A stretch of 36,293 nucleotides of DNA, taken from the NCBI GenBank assembly GCA_014802325.1, contig JAAVCK010000015.1, positions 1 through 36,293 of the forward strand, written 5' to 3'. Below are positions 1 through 7,025 of this stretch, one piece after another. Source of the stretch: Bacteroides sp. (GTDB lineage Bacteria; Bacteroidota; Bacteroidia; Bacteroidales; Muribaculaceae). The notes beneath the pieces were generated by a model. The model had not been told where the DNA came from. It made no database searches and saw only the letters and a program-made list of their open reading frames with translations. Position 1 is the stretch's first letter, and each line of letters opens with the position of its first letter. A program made the position numbers and the translations under genes.

Positions 1-41
1 CGGGCAGTATTGCTCTGAGCAGTTGGGTTGGTTTCATTGTG

Positions 42-49
42 CAAAGATA
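42..49 (-). promoter_or_regulatory. Possible -7 promoter box reading off the left edge
   Basis: On the minus strand this reads TATCTTTG, which fits the Bacteroidetes -7 consensus TAnnTTTG. I see no good TTTG at the -33 distance, so it is a weak candidate for a gene beyond the left edge. Nothing coding is visible in positions 1-158. Confidence 0.25.
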
Positions 50-158
50 ACTCTATACTCCGACATTACCTCCCGCCCACCGGAAAATTCCGCTGACCCA
101 CGAATTGCACACCCCGCAACCTCACAATGTTCACAATTCTGCCGGATAGGGGTATTAC

Positions 159-191
159 AAAAATCGCTGAAACTGTCTTAGTTTCAGCGAT
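159..191 (-). terminator. Rho-independent terminator of tRNA-Lys
   Basis: A perfect 11-bp inverted repeat (163-173 with 181-191) has a 7-base loop. On the minus strand it is followed by a run of five T. It lies about 27 bases beyond the 3' end of the minus-strand tRNA-Lys, where a factor-independent terminator is expected. Confidence 0.85.
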
Positions 192-217
192 ATGCGGCAT
201 TTTGCCGGTTTTATTTG

Positions 218-290
218 TGATCCGCCTGGGGCTCGAACCCAGGACCCCAACATTAAAAGTGTTGTGCTCTACCAGCTGAGCTAGCGAATC
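218..290 (-). tRNA. tRNA-Lys (anticodon UUU)
   Basis: The minus strand folds as a 73-base tRNA. A 7-bp acceptor stem pairs GATTCGC with GCGGATC (one G-T pair), with discriminator A. The D-arm has AGCTCAGCTGGTAGAGC, the anticodon stem is CAACA/TGTTG around loop CTTTTAA giving anticodon TTT, and the T-arm carries GTTCGAGCC. The CCA end is not encoded. It has its own promoter upstream (339-370) and a terminator downstream (159-191), so it is probably a single-gene unit. Confidence 0.97.
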
Positions 291-338
291 GTCGCTTCTG
301 CAAGTGGTTGGCCTTGCGGCTTCCCCTGAAAAGCGATG

Positions 339-370
339 CAAAGGTAGGGGTAATTTTTGAATTGTGCAAA
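339..370 (-). promoter_or_regulatory. Promoter of tRNA-Lys
   Basis: On the minus strand TTTG (367-370) is followed after 20 bases by TACCTTTG (339-346), close to the Bacteroidetes consensus TTTG-N19-TAnnTTTG. Transcription would begin near 332, about 40 bases before the mature tRNA-Lys. Confidence 0.75.
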
Positions 371-415
371 TTTTTTTAAAAGTTTTTTTAGGCGAAGGGC
401 CTATTTTTTTATTTT

Positions 416-446
416 TTTGATTTGTGGCCGTTTTTAATTAACTTTG
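416..446 (+). promoter_or_regulatory. Promoter of the kduD-EIIC-kduI operon
   Basis: TTTG (416-419), exactly 19 bases, then TAACTTTG (439-446) match the Bacteroidetes promoter consensus. The predicted start near 452 leaves a leader of almost 150 bases before kduD. In the gap 291-600 I otherwise see only the divergent tRNA-Lys promoter and T-rich sequence; I recognise no riboswitch in the leader. Confidence 0.75.
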
Positions 447-600
447 CAGTTGCTAATACCTGAGCCATGTACGAGACCCGGAATGTGTTTGATGGATGTC
501 TGTGTGGTCGGCGTCTTTAGGGCGCTGATGTGTGTGGTGCCGTGACATACGGCAGGGTAGGGCAGTGCAATGATTTTATTAACCACATAATATATTAAGT

Positions 601-1395
601 ATGGTAAACTTTTCACTTGAGGGTCGTGTGGCTCTTGTCACGGGTGCAGCTTATGGTATAGGTCTTGCGATAGCGCGTGCGTTAGCTGAGGCCGGGGCAA
701 AAATAGTGTTTAACTGTTCGCGTCAGGAGACCGTGGATCGCGGCATGGCGGCTTATAAGGAGCTGGGCATAGATGCGAAGGGTTATCTGTGTGATGTGAG
801 CGATGAGGCTGCTGTGAAGGCTATGGTGGCTGATGTGGAGGCTACTGTAGGCACGATAGATATTTTGGTCAACAATGCCGGTATCATCAAGCGTATCCCG
901 ATGGAGGATATGTCGGTGGAGGATTTCCGCCGTGTAGTGGATGTGGATCTCGTCGCACCTTTTATTTGTGCCAAGGCTGTGATTCCCGGTATGATTAAGA
1001 AGGGGCATGGTAAGATTATCAATATCTGCTCGATGATGAGTGAGCTTGGCCGCGAGACTGTGAGTGCATATGCTGCTGCCAAGGGCGGACTGAAGATGCT
1101 CACCAAGAATATTTGCTCGGAGTATGGCGAGCACAACATACAGTGCAACGGTATCGGCCCGGGCTATATCGCTACGGAGCAGACTGCTCCGCTGCGCGAG
1201 AAGCAGCCCGACGGTTCGCGCCATCCGTTTGATCAGTTTATTATCTCCAAGACTCCGGCTGGTCGCTGGGGTACGGCTGAGGATCTAATGGGTCCGGCTG
1301 TATTTCTTGCGTCGGATGCGTCGGATTTCGTCAATGGCCACATACTTTATGTTGATGGTGGTATATTGGCTTATATAGGCAAGCAACCTAAGTAA
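601..1395 (+). CDS. kduD: KduD-type short-chain dehydrogenase (2-deoxy-D-gluconate 3-dehydrogenase / gluconate 5-dehydrogenase)
   Basis: A 264-residue classical short-chain dehydrogenase, probably cytoplasmic. It shows the NAD(P)-binding motif TGAAYGIG (14-21), NNAG (91-94), and the catalytic Ser144, Tyr157 and Lys161. The C-terminus resembles E. coli KduD (AGRWG, DLMGP, FLAS-ASDxVNG, VDGG). KduD reduces 3-deoxy-D-glycero-2,5-hexodiulosonate to 2-keto-3-deoxygluconate (KDG) in breakdown of pectin or glycosaminoglycan uronates. Close Bacteroides homologues are often labelled gluconate 5-dehydrogenase, and sequence alone does not settle the substrate. The nearby kduI favours the KduD role. It is first in an operon, 12 bases ahead of the EIIC gene. 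No KDG kinase or KDPG aldolase is in the window. Confidence 0.85.
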   Translation: MVNFSLEGRVALVTGAAYGIGLAIARALAEAGAKIVFNCSRQETVDRGMAAYKELGIDAKGYLCDVSDEAAVKAMVADVEATVGTIDILVNNAGIIKRIPMEDMSVEDFRRVVDVDLVAPFICAKAVIPGMIKKGHGKIINICSMMSELGRETVSAYAAAKGGLKMLTKNICSEYGEHNIQCNGIGPGYIATEQTAPLREKQPDGSRHPFDQFIISKTPAGRWGTAEDLMGPAVFLASDASDFVNGHILYVDGGILAYIGKQPK

Positions 1396-1407
1396 TCGTG
1401 ATGAGCT

Positions 1408-2841
1408 ATGGATTTTATTAAAGATATTTTCGCCTATGTCATAGCCCTCGGTGCGGCTGTGATGATGCCTGTGATATTCACTATTCTTGGTGTGTGTATC
1501 GGCATCAAGTTTACTGATGCTTTCAAGTCGGGTCTGAAAGTGGGTGTGGGTTTTATAGGTCTTTCGATCGTAACCGCACTGCTTACTTCGGCTCTTGGTC
1601 CGGCTCTGAATACGGTGGTAGGTCTGTATGATCTTCAGCTTCAGGTGTTTGATATGGGCTGGCCTTCGGCTGCCGCAGTGGCTTACAATACGGCGGTAGG
1701 TGCATTTATTATCCCGGTGTGTCTGGGCGTGAACTTGCTTATGCTTGTCACAAAGACCACCCGCACGGTGAATATCGATCTGTGGAACTACTGGCACTTC
1801 GCATTTATCGGTGCTGTGGTATATTTCGTGATGGACGAGTCACTTCTTTGGGGCTTTTTCGCTGCCATCATCTGCTATATCATCACTCTTGTAATAGCCG
1901 ATATGACGGCCAAGAAGTTTCAGAATTATTATCCCGGCATGGATGGAATCTCTATCCCGCAGCCTTTCTGCGCCGGATTTGTGCCCTTTGCATGGATCAT
2001 CAATAAAGGTCTCGACTGTATCCCCGGCATCAATAAGCTGGAGATCGATGCTGAAGGTCTGAAGAAAAAGTTCGGTCTGCTCGGCGAGCCGCTTTTCCTC
2101 GGTGTAGTGGTAGGTGTTGTCATAGGCTGTCTGACCTGCAGTTCGTGGGCAGAGATTGCCGAAAAGATTCCCTACATACTCGGTCTCGGTATCAAGATGG
2201 GTGCGGTGATGGAGCTCATCCCCCGTGTGACGGTTCTGTTTATCGAGGGTCTCAAGCCTATCAGCGAGGCCACCCGTGCACTGATAGCCCGTAAGTTTAA
2301 AGGAGCTGAAGGTCTGTCGATAGGTATGACCCCGGCACTTGTAATCGGTAATCCCACCACACTTGTGGTGTCGATACTTCTTATCCCTGTCACGCTGATA
2401 CTCGCCGTACTTCTCCCCGGCAATGAGTTCCTTCCGCTGGCATCGCTGGCCGGAATGTTTTATGTATTCCCTCTCGTGCTGCCCTTTACCCGCGGCAGTG
2501 TGCTCAAGACATTTATAGTAGGACTTGTGGTAATCACTATGGGCCTGTACATGGTCACCTCGCTTGCACCTGCGTTCACGCTTGCAGCCAAGGATGTCTA
2601 TGCCGTGACTCAGGATGCAGCTGTGGCTATCCCTGCCGGATTTGAGGGTGGTAGCCTTGACTTCGCTTCAAGCCCGCTGGCGTGGATTATCTACACGCTT
2701 ACTGTAAATATTAAGGTGGTGGGAGCTATAGTGCTTGCCGTGCTCACACTCGGCCTGGCTATACTCAACCGCGTGCTTATCATCCGTAATCAGAATAAGA
2801 TGATAGCCAATGACCCTACCAAGCTTCAGTCAATGGAATAA
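1408..2841 (+). CDS. Orphan PTS galactitol-family EIIC membrane permease
   Basis: A 477-residue integral membrane protein with about ten or more hydrophobic segments. It matches the GatC/SgcC galactitol-type EIIC family along its length. Family-like blocks are visible: SGLKVGVGFIGL, the VDxWNYWH block near residue 125, KKFGLLGEPLFLG near 220, and a GMTPALVIGNP block near 305. In a normal PTS, EIIC carries sugar across the inner membrane while EIIA and EIIB phosphorylate it. Neither EIIA, EIIB, EI nor HPr is encoded here, and no such domain is fused to it. Lying between kduD and kduI, it probably imports an unsaturated-uronate product as a facilitator or symporter. That function is inferred; the family assignment is strong. 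Confidence 0.85.
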   Translation: MDFIKDIFAYVIALGAAVMMPVIFTILGVCIGIKFTDAFKSGLKVGVGFIGLSIVTALLTSALGPALNTVVGLYDLQLQVFDMGWPSAAAVAYNTAVGAFIIPVCLGVNLLMLVTKTTRTVNIDLWNYWHFAFIGAVVYFVMDESLLWGFFAAIICYIITLVIADMTAKKFQNYYPGMDGISIPQPFCAGFVPFAWIINKGLDCIPGINKLEIDAEGLKKKFGLLGEPLFLGVVVGVVIGCLTCSSWAEIAEKIPYILGLGIKMGAVMELIPRVTVLFIEGLKPISEATRALIARKFKGAEGLSIGMTPALVIGNPTTLVVSILLIPVTLILAVLLPGNEFLPLASLAGMFYVFPLVLPFTRGSVLKTFIVGLVVITMGLYMVTSLAPAFTLAAKDVYAVTQDAAVAIPAGFEGGSLDFASSPLAWIIYTLTVNIKVVGAIVLAVLTLGLAILNRVLIIRNQNKMIANDPTKLQSME

Positions 2842-2870
2842 GAAATACAATAAAAATAAATATATAAGTA

Positions 2871-3797
2871 ATGAAAAAGATTTTTGCTTCACTCATGATG
2901 TCGGCCTGCGCTTTTGCAGCTATGGCTCAGACCCCCGAGTACACAATTCTCCGTGCGGTACATCCCGATGATTATAAGAATTACGACACCCAGCAGCTCC
3001 GCTCGCACTTCATGATGCCCAAAGTGATGGAGGAAAACGTGGTGAATCTTACTTATTCGATGTATGACCGCATAGTATATGGCGGTGTGGTGCCCGTAGG
3101 TAAGACTATCAAACTCGAAACTATCGACCCGCTGAAAGCCGAGTATTTCCTTGAGCGTCGCGAGCTCGGTGTGATCAATATCTCCGAGGGCACCGGTATC
3201 GTGACCGTAGACGGTAAGGAGTATGAGCTTAATTTCAAGGATGCTCTCTATGTGGGCCGCGGTAATAAGGAAGTGACCTTCCGCAGCAAGGATGATTCGA
3301 AGCCCGCGAAATTTTATCTCAACTCCACACCTGCTCATGCGACTTACAAGACTCAGCTCATCACTATCGACGGCCGTAAAGGTTCGCTTAAAGCCAACCG
3401 CATCAAGGCTGGTTCGCTCGAAGAGTCAAACGACCGTGTGATCAACCAGCTTATCGTGAAGAATGTGCTCGAAGAAGGTCCTTGCCAACTTCAGATGGGT
3501 CTTACCGAACTGATGCCCGGAAGCGTGTGGAACACCATGCCTGCCCACACCCACGACCGCCGCGTGGAGTGCTACTTCTACTTCAATGTGCCCGAAGGCA
3601 ATGCTATCTGCCACCTGATGGGTGAACCTCAGGAGAACCGTCTGATATGGCTGCACAACGAGCAGGCCGTCATGGCTCCCGAATGGTCGATCCATGCTGC
3701 TGCCGGTACTTCCAACTATATGTTTATCTGGGGTATGGGCGGTGAGAATCTCGACTATGGCGATATGGATAAGGTAGGTTATCTTGAAATGCGATAA
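2871..3797 (+). CDS. kduI: 5-keto-4-deoxyuronate isomerase KduI with N-terminal signal peptide
   Basis: A 308-residue KduI. The family converts 5-keto-4-deoxyuronate (DKI) to 3-deoxy-D-glycero-2,5-hexodiulosonate (DKII). Core motifs are [13 protein letters not shown] (92-104), DALYVG (124-129), [15 protein letters not shown] (210-224) and FIWGMGGEN (285-293). The metal ligands are intact: His226, His228, Glu233 and His275, equivalent to E. coli His196, His198, Glu203 and His245. Unlike the roughly 278-residue cytoplasmic enzyme, it begins with a typical signal peptide: basic MKK, a hydrophobic core, and a likely cut after AMA, before Q20. The first residues after it align with the start of E. 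coli KduI. It should therefore be periplasmic, which is unusual. It is third in the kduD operon, 29 bases after the EIIC gene, and no nearer start removes the signal peptide. Confidence 0.92.
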   Translation: MKKIFASLMMSACAFAAMAQTPEYTILRAVHPDDYKNYDTQQLRSHFMMPKVMEENVVNLTYSMYDRIVYGGVVPVGKTIKLETIDPLKAEYFLERRELGVINISEGTGIVTVDGKEYELNFKDALYVGRGNKEVTFRSKDDSKPAKFYLNSTPAHATYKTQLITIDGRKGSLKANRIKAGSLEESNDRVINQLIVKNVLEEGPCQLQMGLTELMPGSVWNTMPAHTHDRRVECYFYFNVPEGNAICHLMGEPQENRLIWLHNEQAVMAPEWSIHAAAGTSNYMFIWGMGGENLDYGDMDKVGYLEMR

Positions 3798-3830
3798 TCT
3801 ATAGTCTGTAAAAATAATTTTTTTCTTACT

Positions 3831-3872
3831 CCGGCCGGCTGCCACTCATGGATACAGCGGGCCGGTATTTTT
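3831..3872 (+). terminator. Terminator of the kduD-EIIC-kduI operon
   Basis: CCGGCC (3831-3836) pairs with GGCCGG (3860-3865), with a further CTG/CAG pair inside, and TATTTTT follows. It begins 33 bases after the kduI stop. It is the first of three hairpins in a row. Confidence 0.7.
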
Positions 3873-3897
3873 GTATGACATGCCCGTCATACAAAAA
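3868..3897. terminator. Symmetric hairpin, possible bidirectional terminator
   Basis: A perfect 12-bp inverted repeat (3868-3879 with 3886-3897) has a 6-base loop. Its left end is T5 and its right end A5, so each strand ends the stem in a T run. It overlaps the T-tail of the preceding terminator. Confidence 0.5.
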
Positions 3898-3902
3898 GAT
3901 GA

Positions 3903-3935
3903 ATCGGCAACCTTAAAAAGTTGCCGGTTCTTTTG
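3903..3935 (+). terminator. Third hairpin after kduI
   Basis: CGGCAAC (3905-3911) pairs with GTTGCCG (3920-3926), extendable by two more pairs including one wobble. CTTTT follows a few bases later. It probably acts as a backup terminator that insulates pnp from the kdu operon. Confidence 0.45.
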
Positions 3936-4043
3936 GTAATATTGCTGATATTTTAAAATAATTAATTTTTTATCCCGAACTCGCTTTATTAGTGTCATTT
4001 GTAAAATTTAACGTTGACGAGGTAAAATACAGGTGAAAAATTG

Positions 4044-4074
4044 GTTGATAAATCGAATGTTTTTGTTAATTTTG
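4044..4074 (+). promoter_or_regulatory. Promoter of pnp
   Basis: GTTG (4044-4047), 19 bases, then TAATTTTG (4067-4074) fit the Bacteroidetes pattern. Transcription should start near 4080, which places the pnp start codon at 4125 and rules out a longer upstream reading. Apart from this and the three hairpins, 3798-4124 holds nothing I recognise. Confidence 0.65.
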
Positions 4075-4124
4075 CAGCTAAATTTGCACACTTTATATAT
4101 AAAGCTGAAAAGACAATATTTTTT

Positions 4125-6374
4125 ATGAATCCAATCAAAAAAACCATCGAGCTGCCTGATGGCCGCGTGATAACCCTCGAAACGGGTAAGTTGGCCAAGC
4201 AAGCCGATGGAGCGGTAGAACTCCGCATGGGTAACACCATGCTTCTTGCAACAGTAGTTACGGCAAAAGATGCCGGCGAAGGAGTAGACTTCATGCCCCT
4301 TCAGGTAGAGTATAAAGAAAAATTCTCGTCCAACGGACGTTTCCCCGGCGGATTTCTCAAGCGTGAAGGCCGTGCGAGTGATTACGAAATCCTCACCTCT
4401 CGTCTGGTCGACCGTGTGCTCCGCCCCCTGTTCCCCTCCAATTACCATGCCGACACATTCGTGCAGGTAACCATGTATTCGAGCGACGGCGTAGATATGC
4501 CCGACGCTCTTGCCGGTCTGGCAGCATCTGCTGCGCTGGCCGTCAGCGACATTCCTTTCAACGGCCCCATCTCTGAAGTGCGTGTGGCTCGTGTGAATGG
4601 TGAATTTATTATCGATCCTACTTTCGAGCAGGTAGAGAAGGCCGATATGGAACTCATGGTCGGCGCTACCTACGACAATATCATGATGGTAGAAGGTGAG
4701 ATGAACGAAGTATCGGAAGCTGATCTTCTCGCTGCTCTCCGTGCCGCTCACGATGCCATCAAGGTTCAGTGCAAGGCCCAGATGGAACTTGCCGAAGAGG
4801 TTGGTTCGACTGTGAAACGCGAATATTGCCACGAAAATAATGACGAGGCTCTCCGCCAGGACGTACACGACAAGTGCTATGACAAGGCTTATGCCGTAGC
4901 CAAAGCCGGCTCGGCTGACAAGCACTGGCGTCAGGAAAGCTTCGACAAGATATGCGAGGAATACATTGAGTCACTTCCCGAAGAGGAGCGTGACGAAAAA
5001 GCTCCCCTCGTGAAGCGTTACTATCACGATGTCGAGAAAGAGGCCGTGCGCCGCTGCATTCTCGACGAGGGCATCCGTCTCGACGGCCGCAAGACCACTG
5101 AGATCCGTCCTATCTGGTGTGAGGTCGATTATCTTCCCGGCCCTCACGGATCAGCTGTGTTCACCCGTGGTGAGACACAGTCGCTTTCCACCGTTACCCT
5201 CGGCACGAAGCTCGATGAGAAGATTCTCGACGACGTGCTCAATCAGGGCCGCGAGCGTTTCCTCCTCCACTACAACTTCCCTCCCTTCTCTACCGGCGAA
5301 GCCAAGCCCGTGCGTGGTGTAGGCCGTCGTGAAGTAGGTCACGGCAATCTTGCCCACCGCGCCCTCAAGCGTATGTTCCCCGACAACTTCCCCTATGTAT
5401 GCCGTATCGTCAGCGACATCCTCGAATCTAACGGTTCGTCATCAATGGCTACCGTATGTGCCGGTACGCTTGCACTGCTCGATGCCGGCGTGCAGATGAA
5501 GAAGCCCGTCAGCGGTATAGCTATGGGTCTTATCACTGATACCGAAAGCTCTAAGTATGCTATCCTTTCCGATATTCTCGGCGACGAGGATCACCTCGGC
5601 GACATGGACTTCAAGGTGACCGGTACAGTGGACGGTATCACCGCCACTCAGATGGATATCAAGTGCGACGGTCTCAGCTATGAGATTCTCGAAAAAGCAC
5701 TCCTTCAGGCTCGCGACGGACGTCTGCACATCCTTGAGAAGATCAACGAGACTATCCCCGCACCCCGAGAAGACTACAAGCCCCACGTGCCCCGTATCGT
5801 CACCATGCTCATTCCCAAAGAGCTTATCGGTGCTGTCATTGGCCCGGGCGGAAAAGTTATCCAGGGTATTCAGGAGGCTTCGGGCGCTACCGTTTCGATC
5901 GACGAAATCCCCGAAGGCGGTTACATCGAAGTGGCTGCTGCCAACAAGCCATCTATCGATAAGGCTCTTGAGATGATCAACGCTATCGTAGAACTTCCCG
6001 AAGAAGGCAAAGTATATCAGGGCAAGGTTCGTTCTATTCTTGAATTCGGTGCTTTTGTTGAGTTTATGCCCAACCGTGACGGTCTGCTCCACATATCGGA
6101 AATCTCATGGGATCGCCTCGAAAACATGGAGGCATCCGGCCTTAAGGAAGGTGACGAACTCGAAGTCAAGCTCATCGAAATAGATAAGAAGACCGGTAAG
6201 TATCGTCTGTCGATGCGTGCCCTCCAGCCCAAGCCCGAAGGCTACGTAGAGCGTGAGCGCGCTCCCCGTCGCGAAGGCGACCGTAACCGTGGTCCCCGTC
6301 GTGAAGGCGATCGTAATCGCGGTCCCCGTCGCGAAGGTGGCAACGGTGGTGGTAATAAAGGTCCCCGCAACTGA
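4125..6374 (+). CDS. pnp: Polyribonucleotide nucleotidyltransferase (PNPase)
   Basis: A 749-residue PNPase, the phosphorolytic 3'-5' exoribonuclease that degrades RNA to nucleoside diphosphates. In order: first RNase PH domain (about 5-145), helical linker (about 240-310), second RNase PH domain (about 315-530) with the active-site stretch [12 protein letters not shown] (487-498), KH domain (557-617) with GPGGK (573-577), and S1 domain (628-698). The C-terminus (about 705-749) is an Arg/Gly-rich tail made of near-identical ten-residue repeats. ATG 4125 was chosen because the frame upstream has only a TTG inside the promoter and because [10 protein letters not shown] matches family N-termini. 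It is monocistronic, with its own promoter and terminator. Confidence 0.97.
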   Translation: MNPIKKTIELPDGRVITLETGKLAKQADGAVELRMGNTMLLATVVTAKDAGEGVDFMPLQVEYKEKFSSNGRFPGGFLKREGRASDYEILTSRLVDRVLRPLFPSNYHADTFVQVTMYSSDGVDMPDALAGLAASAALAVSDIPFNGPISEVRVARVNGEFIIDPTFEQVEKADMELMVGATYDNIMMVEGEMNEVSEADLLAALRAAHDAIKVQCKAQMELAEEVGSTVKREYCHENNDEALRQDVHDKCYDKAYAVAKAGSADKHWRQESFDKICEEYIESLPEEERDEKAPLVKRYYHDVEKEAVRRCILDEGIRLDGRKTTEIRPIWCEVDYLPGPHGSAVFTRGETQSLSTVTLGTKLDEKILDDVLNQGRERFLLHYNFPPFSTGEAKPVRGVGRREVGHGNLAHRALKRMFPDNFPYVCRIVSDILESNGSSSMATVCAGTLALLDAGVQMKKPVSGIAMGLITDTESSKYAILSDILGDEDHLGDMDFKVTGTVDGITATQMDIKCDGLSYEILEKALLQARDGRLHILEKINETIPAPREDYKPHVPRIVTMLIPKELIGAVIGPGGKVIQGIQEASGATVSIDEIPEGGYIEVAAANKPSIDKALEMINAIVELPEEGKVYQGKVRSILEFGAFVEFMPNRDGLLHISEISWDRLENMEASGLKEGDELEVKLIEIDKKTGKYRLSMRALQPKPEGYVERERAPRREGDRNRGPRREGDRNRGPRREGGNGGGNKGPRN
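6267..6341 (+). repeat. 30-bp tandem repeats encoding the PNPase RG tail
   Basis: Two full 30-bp units (6267-6296 and 6297-6326) and half a unit (6327-6341) encode [20 protein letters not shown] and RREGG. The units differ mainly at silent positions, so the protein repeat appears conserved while the DNA has drifted. Confidence 0.85.
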
Positions 6375-6404
6375 AAGTAGTTCGACTTACTGAAAAATAG
6401 TTTT

Positions 6405-6446
6405 GTCATGGCCGAGTTTCATTTCCGAAACGCGGTCATGACTTTT
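6405..6446 (+). terminator. Terminator of pnp
   Basis: GTCATGGCC..GTTTC (6405-6420) pairs with GAAAC..GGTCATGAC (6427-6442), with small internal mismatches, followed by TTTTG. It starts 30 bases after the pnp stop. Confidence 0.75.
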
Positions 6447-6539
6447 GTTTATAGTTGTGGTCAAGTCTCTGTTTTATTTAATTTGTAGATAAAATGCGGC
6501 TGTTTGTCGATAATGAGATAGGGATTATAATAATTTAAG

Positions 6540-6547
6540 TAATTTTG
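6540..6547 (+). promoter_or_regulatory. Probable -7 box for the exported-protein pair
   Basis: TAATTTTG fits the -7 consensus and lies 70 bases before the start at 6618. No clear TTTG stands 19-20 bases upstream, so it is either a weak or an activator-dependent promoter. Confidence 0.4.
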
Positions 6548-6617
6548 CAGTGAAGTCTTCTATATAGATAAAATATACAGAATCAATCACATCACATATT
6601 TACAATTATTTATTTCG

Positions 6618-7019
6618 ATGAAGAAATCATTATGTCTGTTAATTGCTTCCGCAATGTCGGCCGTGTCGTTCGCTCAGGGCGATGCATTTGAATGGCTGAC
6701 ATTCTCCCTCACTGATGGAAGTGAAGTGGCGGTGGCAGCTGAAAATCTGTCTCTCAATTTTTCCGACGGTGTGCTGCGTCTTTCGTCAGCATCGGTCGAT
6801 ACTTCCTTTGACGTGGCAAATCTGCGCTCCATGCGCTTCACCTCCGATGCCTCCGGTATAGCTGACGTAGAGGCTTTGCCTGCCGCGAGGGCGGAGTATT
6901 TTACTGTGGCCGGTGTGTCGGCCGGAGTATTCGATAGTGTGGATGATGCTCGGGCTGCGCTCACTTCAGGTATGTATATCGCCCGCAGTGAAAGTAGAAG
7001 TTGGAAAGTAATGTTTTGA
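6618..7019 (+). CDS. Small exported protein of unknown function
   Basis: A 133-residue protein with a clear signal peptide (basic MKK, hydrophobic core, cut after SFA near residue 19). The mature part starts with a short domain patterned WLTFSLTDGSEV and ends with a motif resembling the conserved C-terminal segment of many Bacteroidales exported proteins: Tyr-rich start (EYFTVAG), then GMYIAR and a final WKVMF. I do not recognise a family. It ends 6 bases before the next gene, a predicted beta-helix carbohydrate-binding protein, so the two are probably co-transcribed and act together at the cell surface or in the periplasm. Its function is open. Confidence 0.75.
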   Translation: MKKSLCLLIASAMSAVSFAQGDAFEWLTFSLTDGSEVAVAAENLSLNFSDGVLRLSSASVDTSFDVANLRSMRFTSDASGIADVEALPAARAEYFTVAGVSAGVFDSVDDARAALTSGMYIARSESRSWKVMF

Positions 7020-7025
7020 TAAGTC

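Noticed and set aside
1408..2841. A complete PTS for galactitol
   Set aside because: No EIIA, EIIB, EI, HPr or galactitol-phosphate dehydrogenase is present in the window.
4041..4124. Extension of pnp to an upstream TTG
   Set aside because: It begins inside the -33 box of the pnp promoter and adds residues not found in PNPase.
4008..4925. Minus-strand open frame of 305 codons opposite pnp
   Set aside because: It is antisense to the well-supported PNPase gene and its promoter and shows no recognisable protein features.
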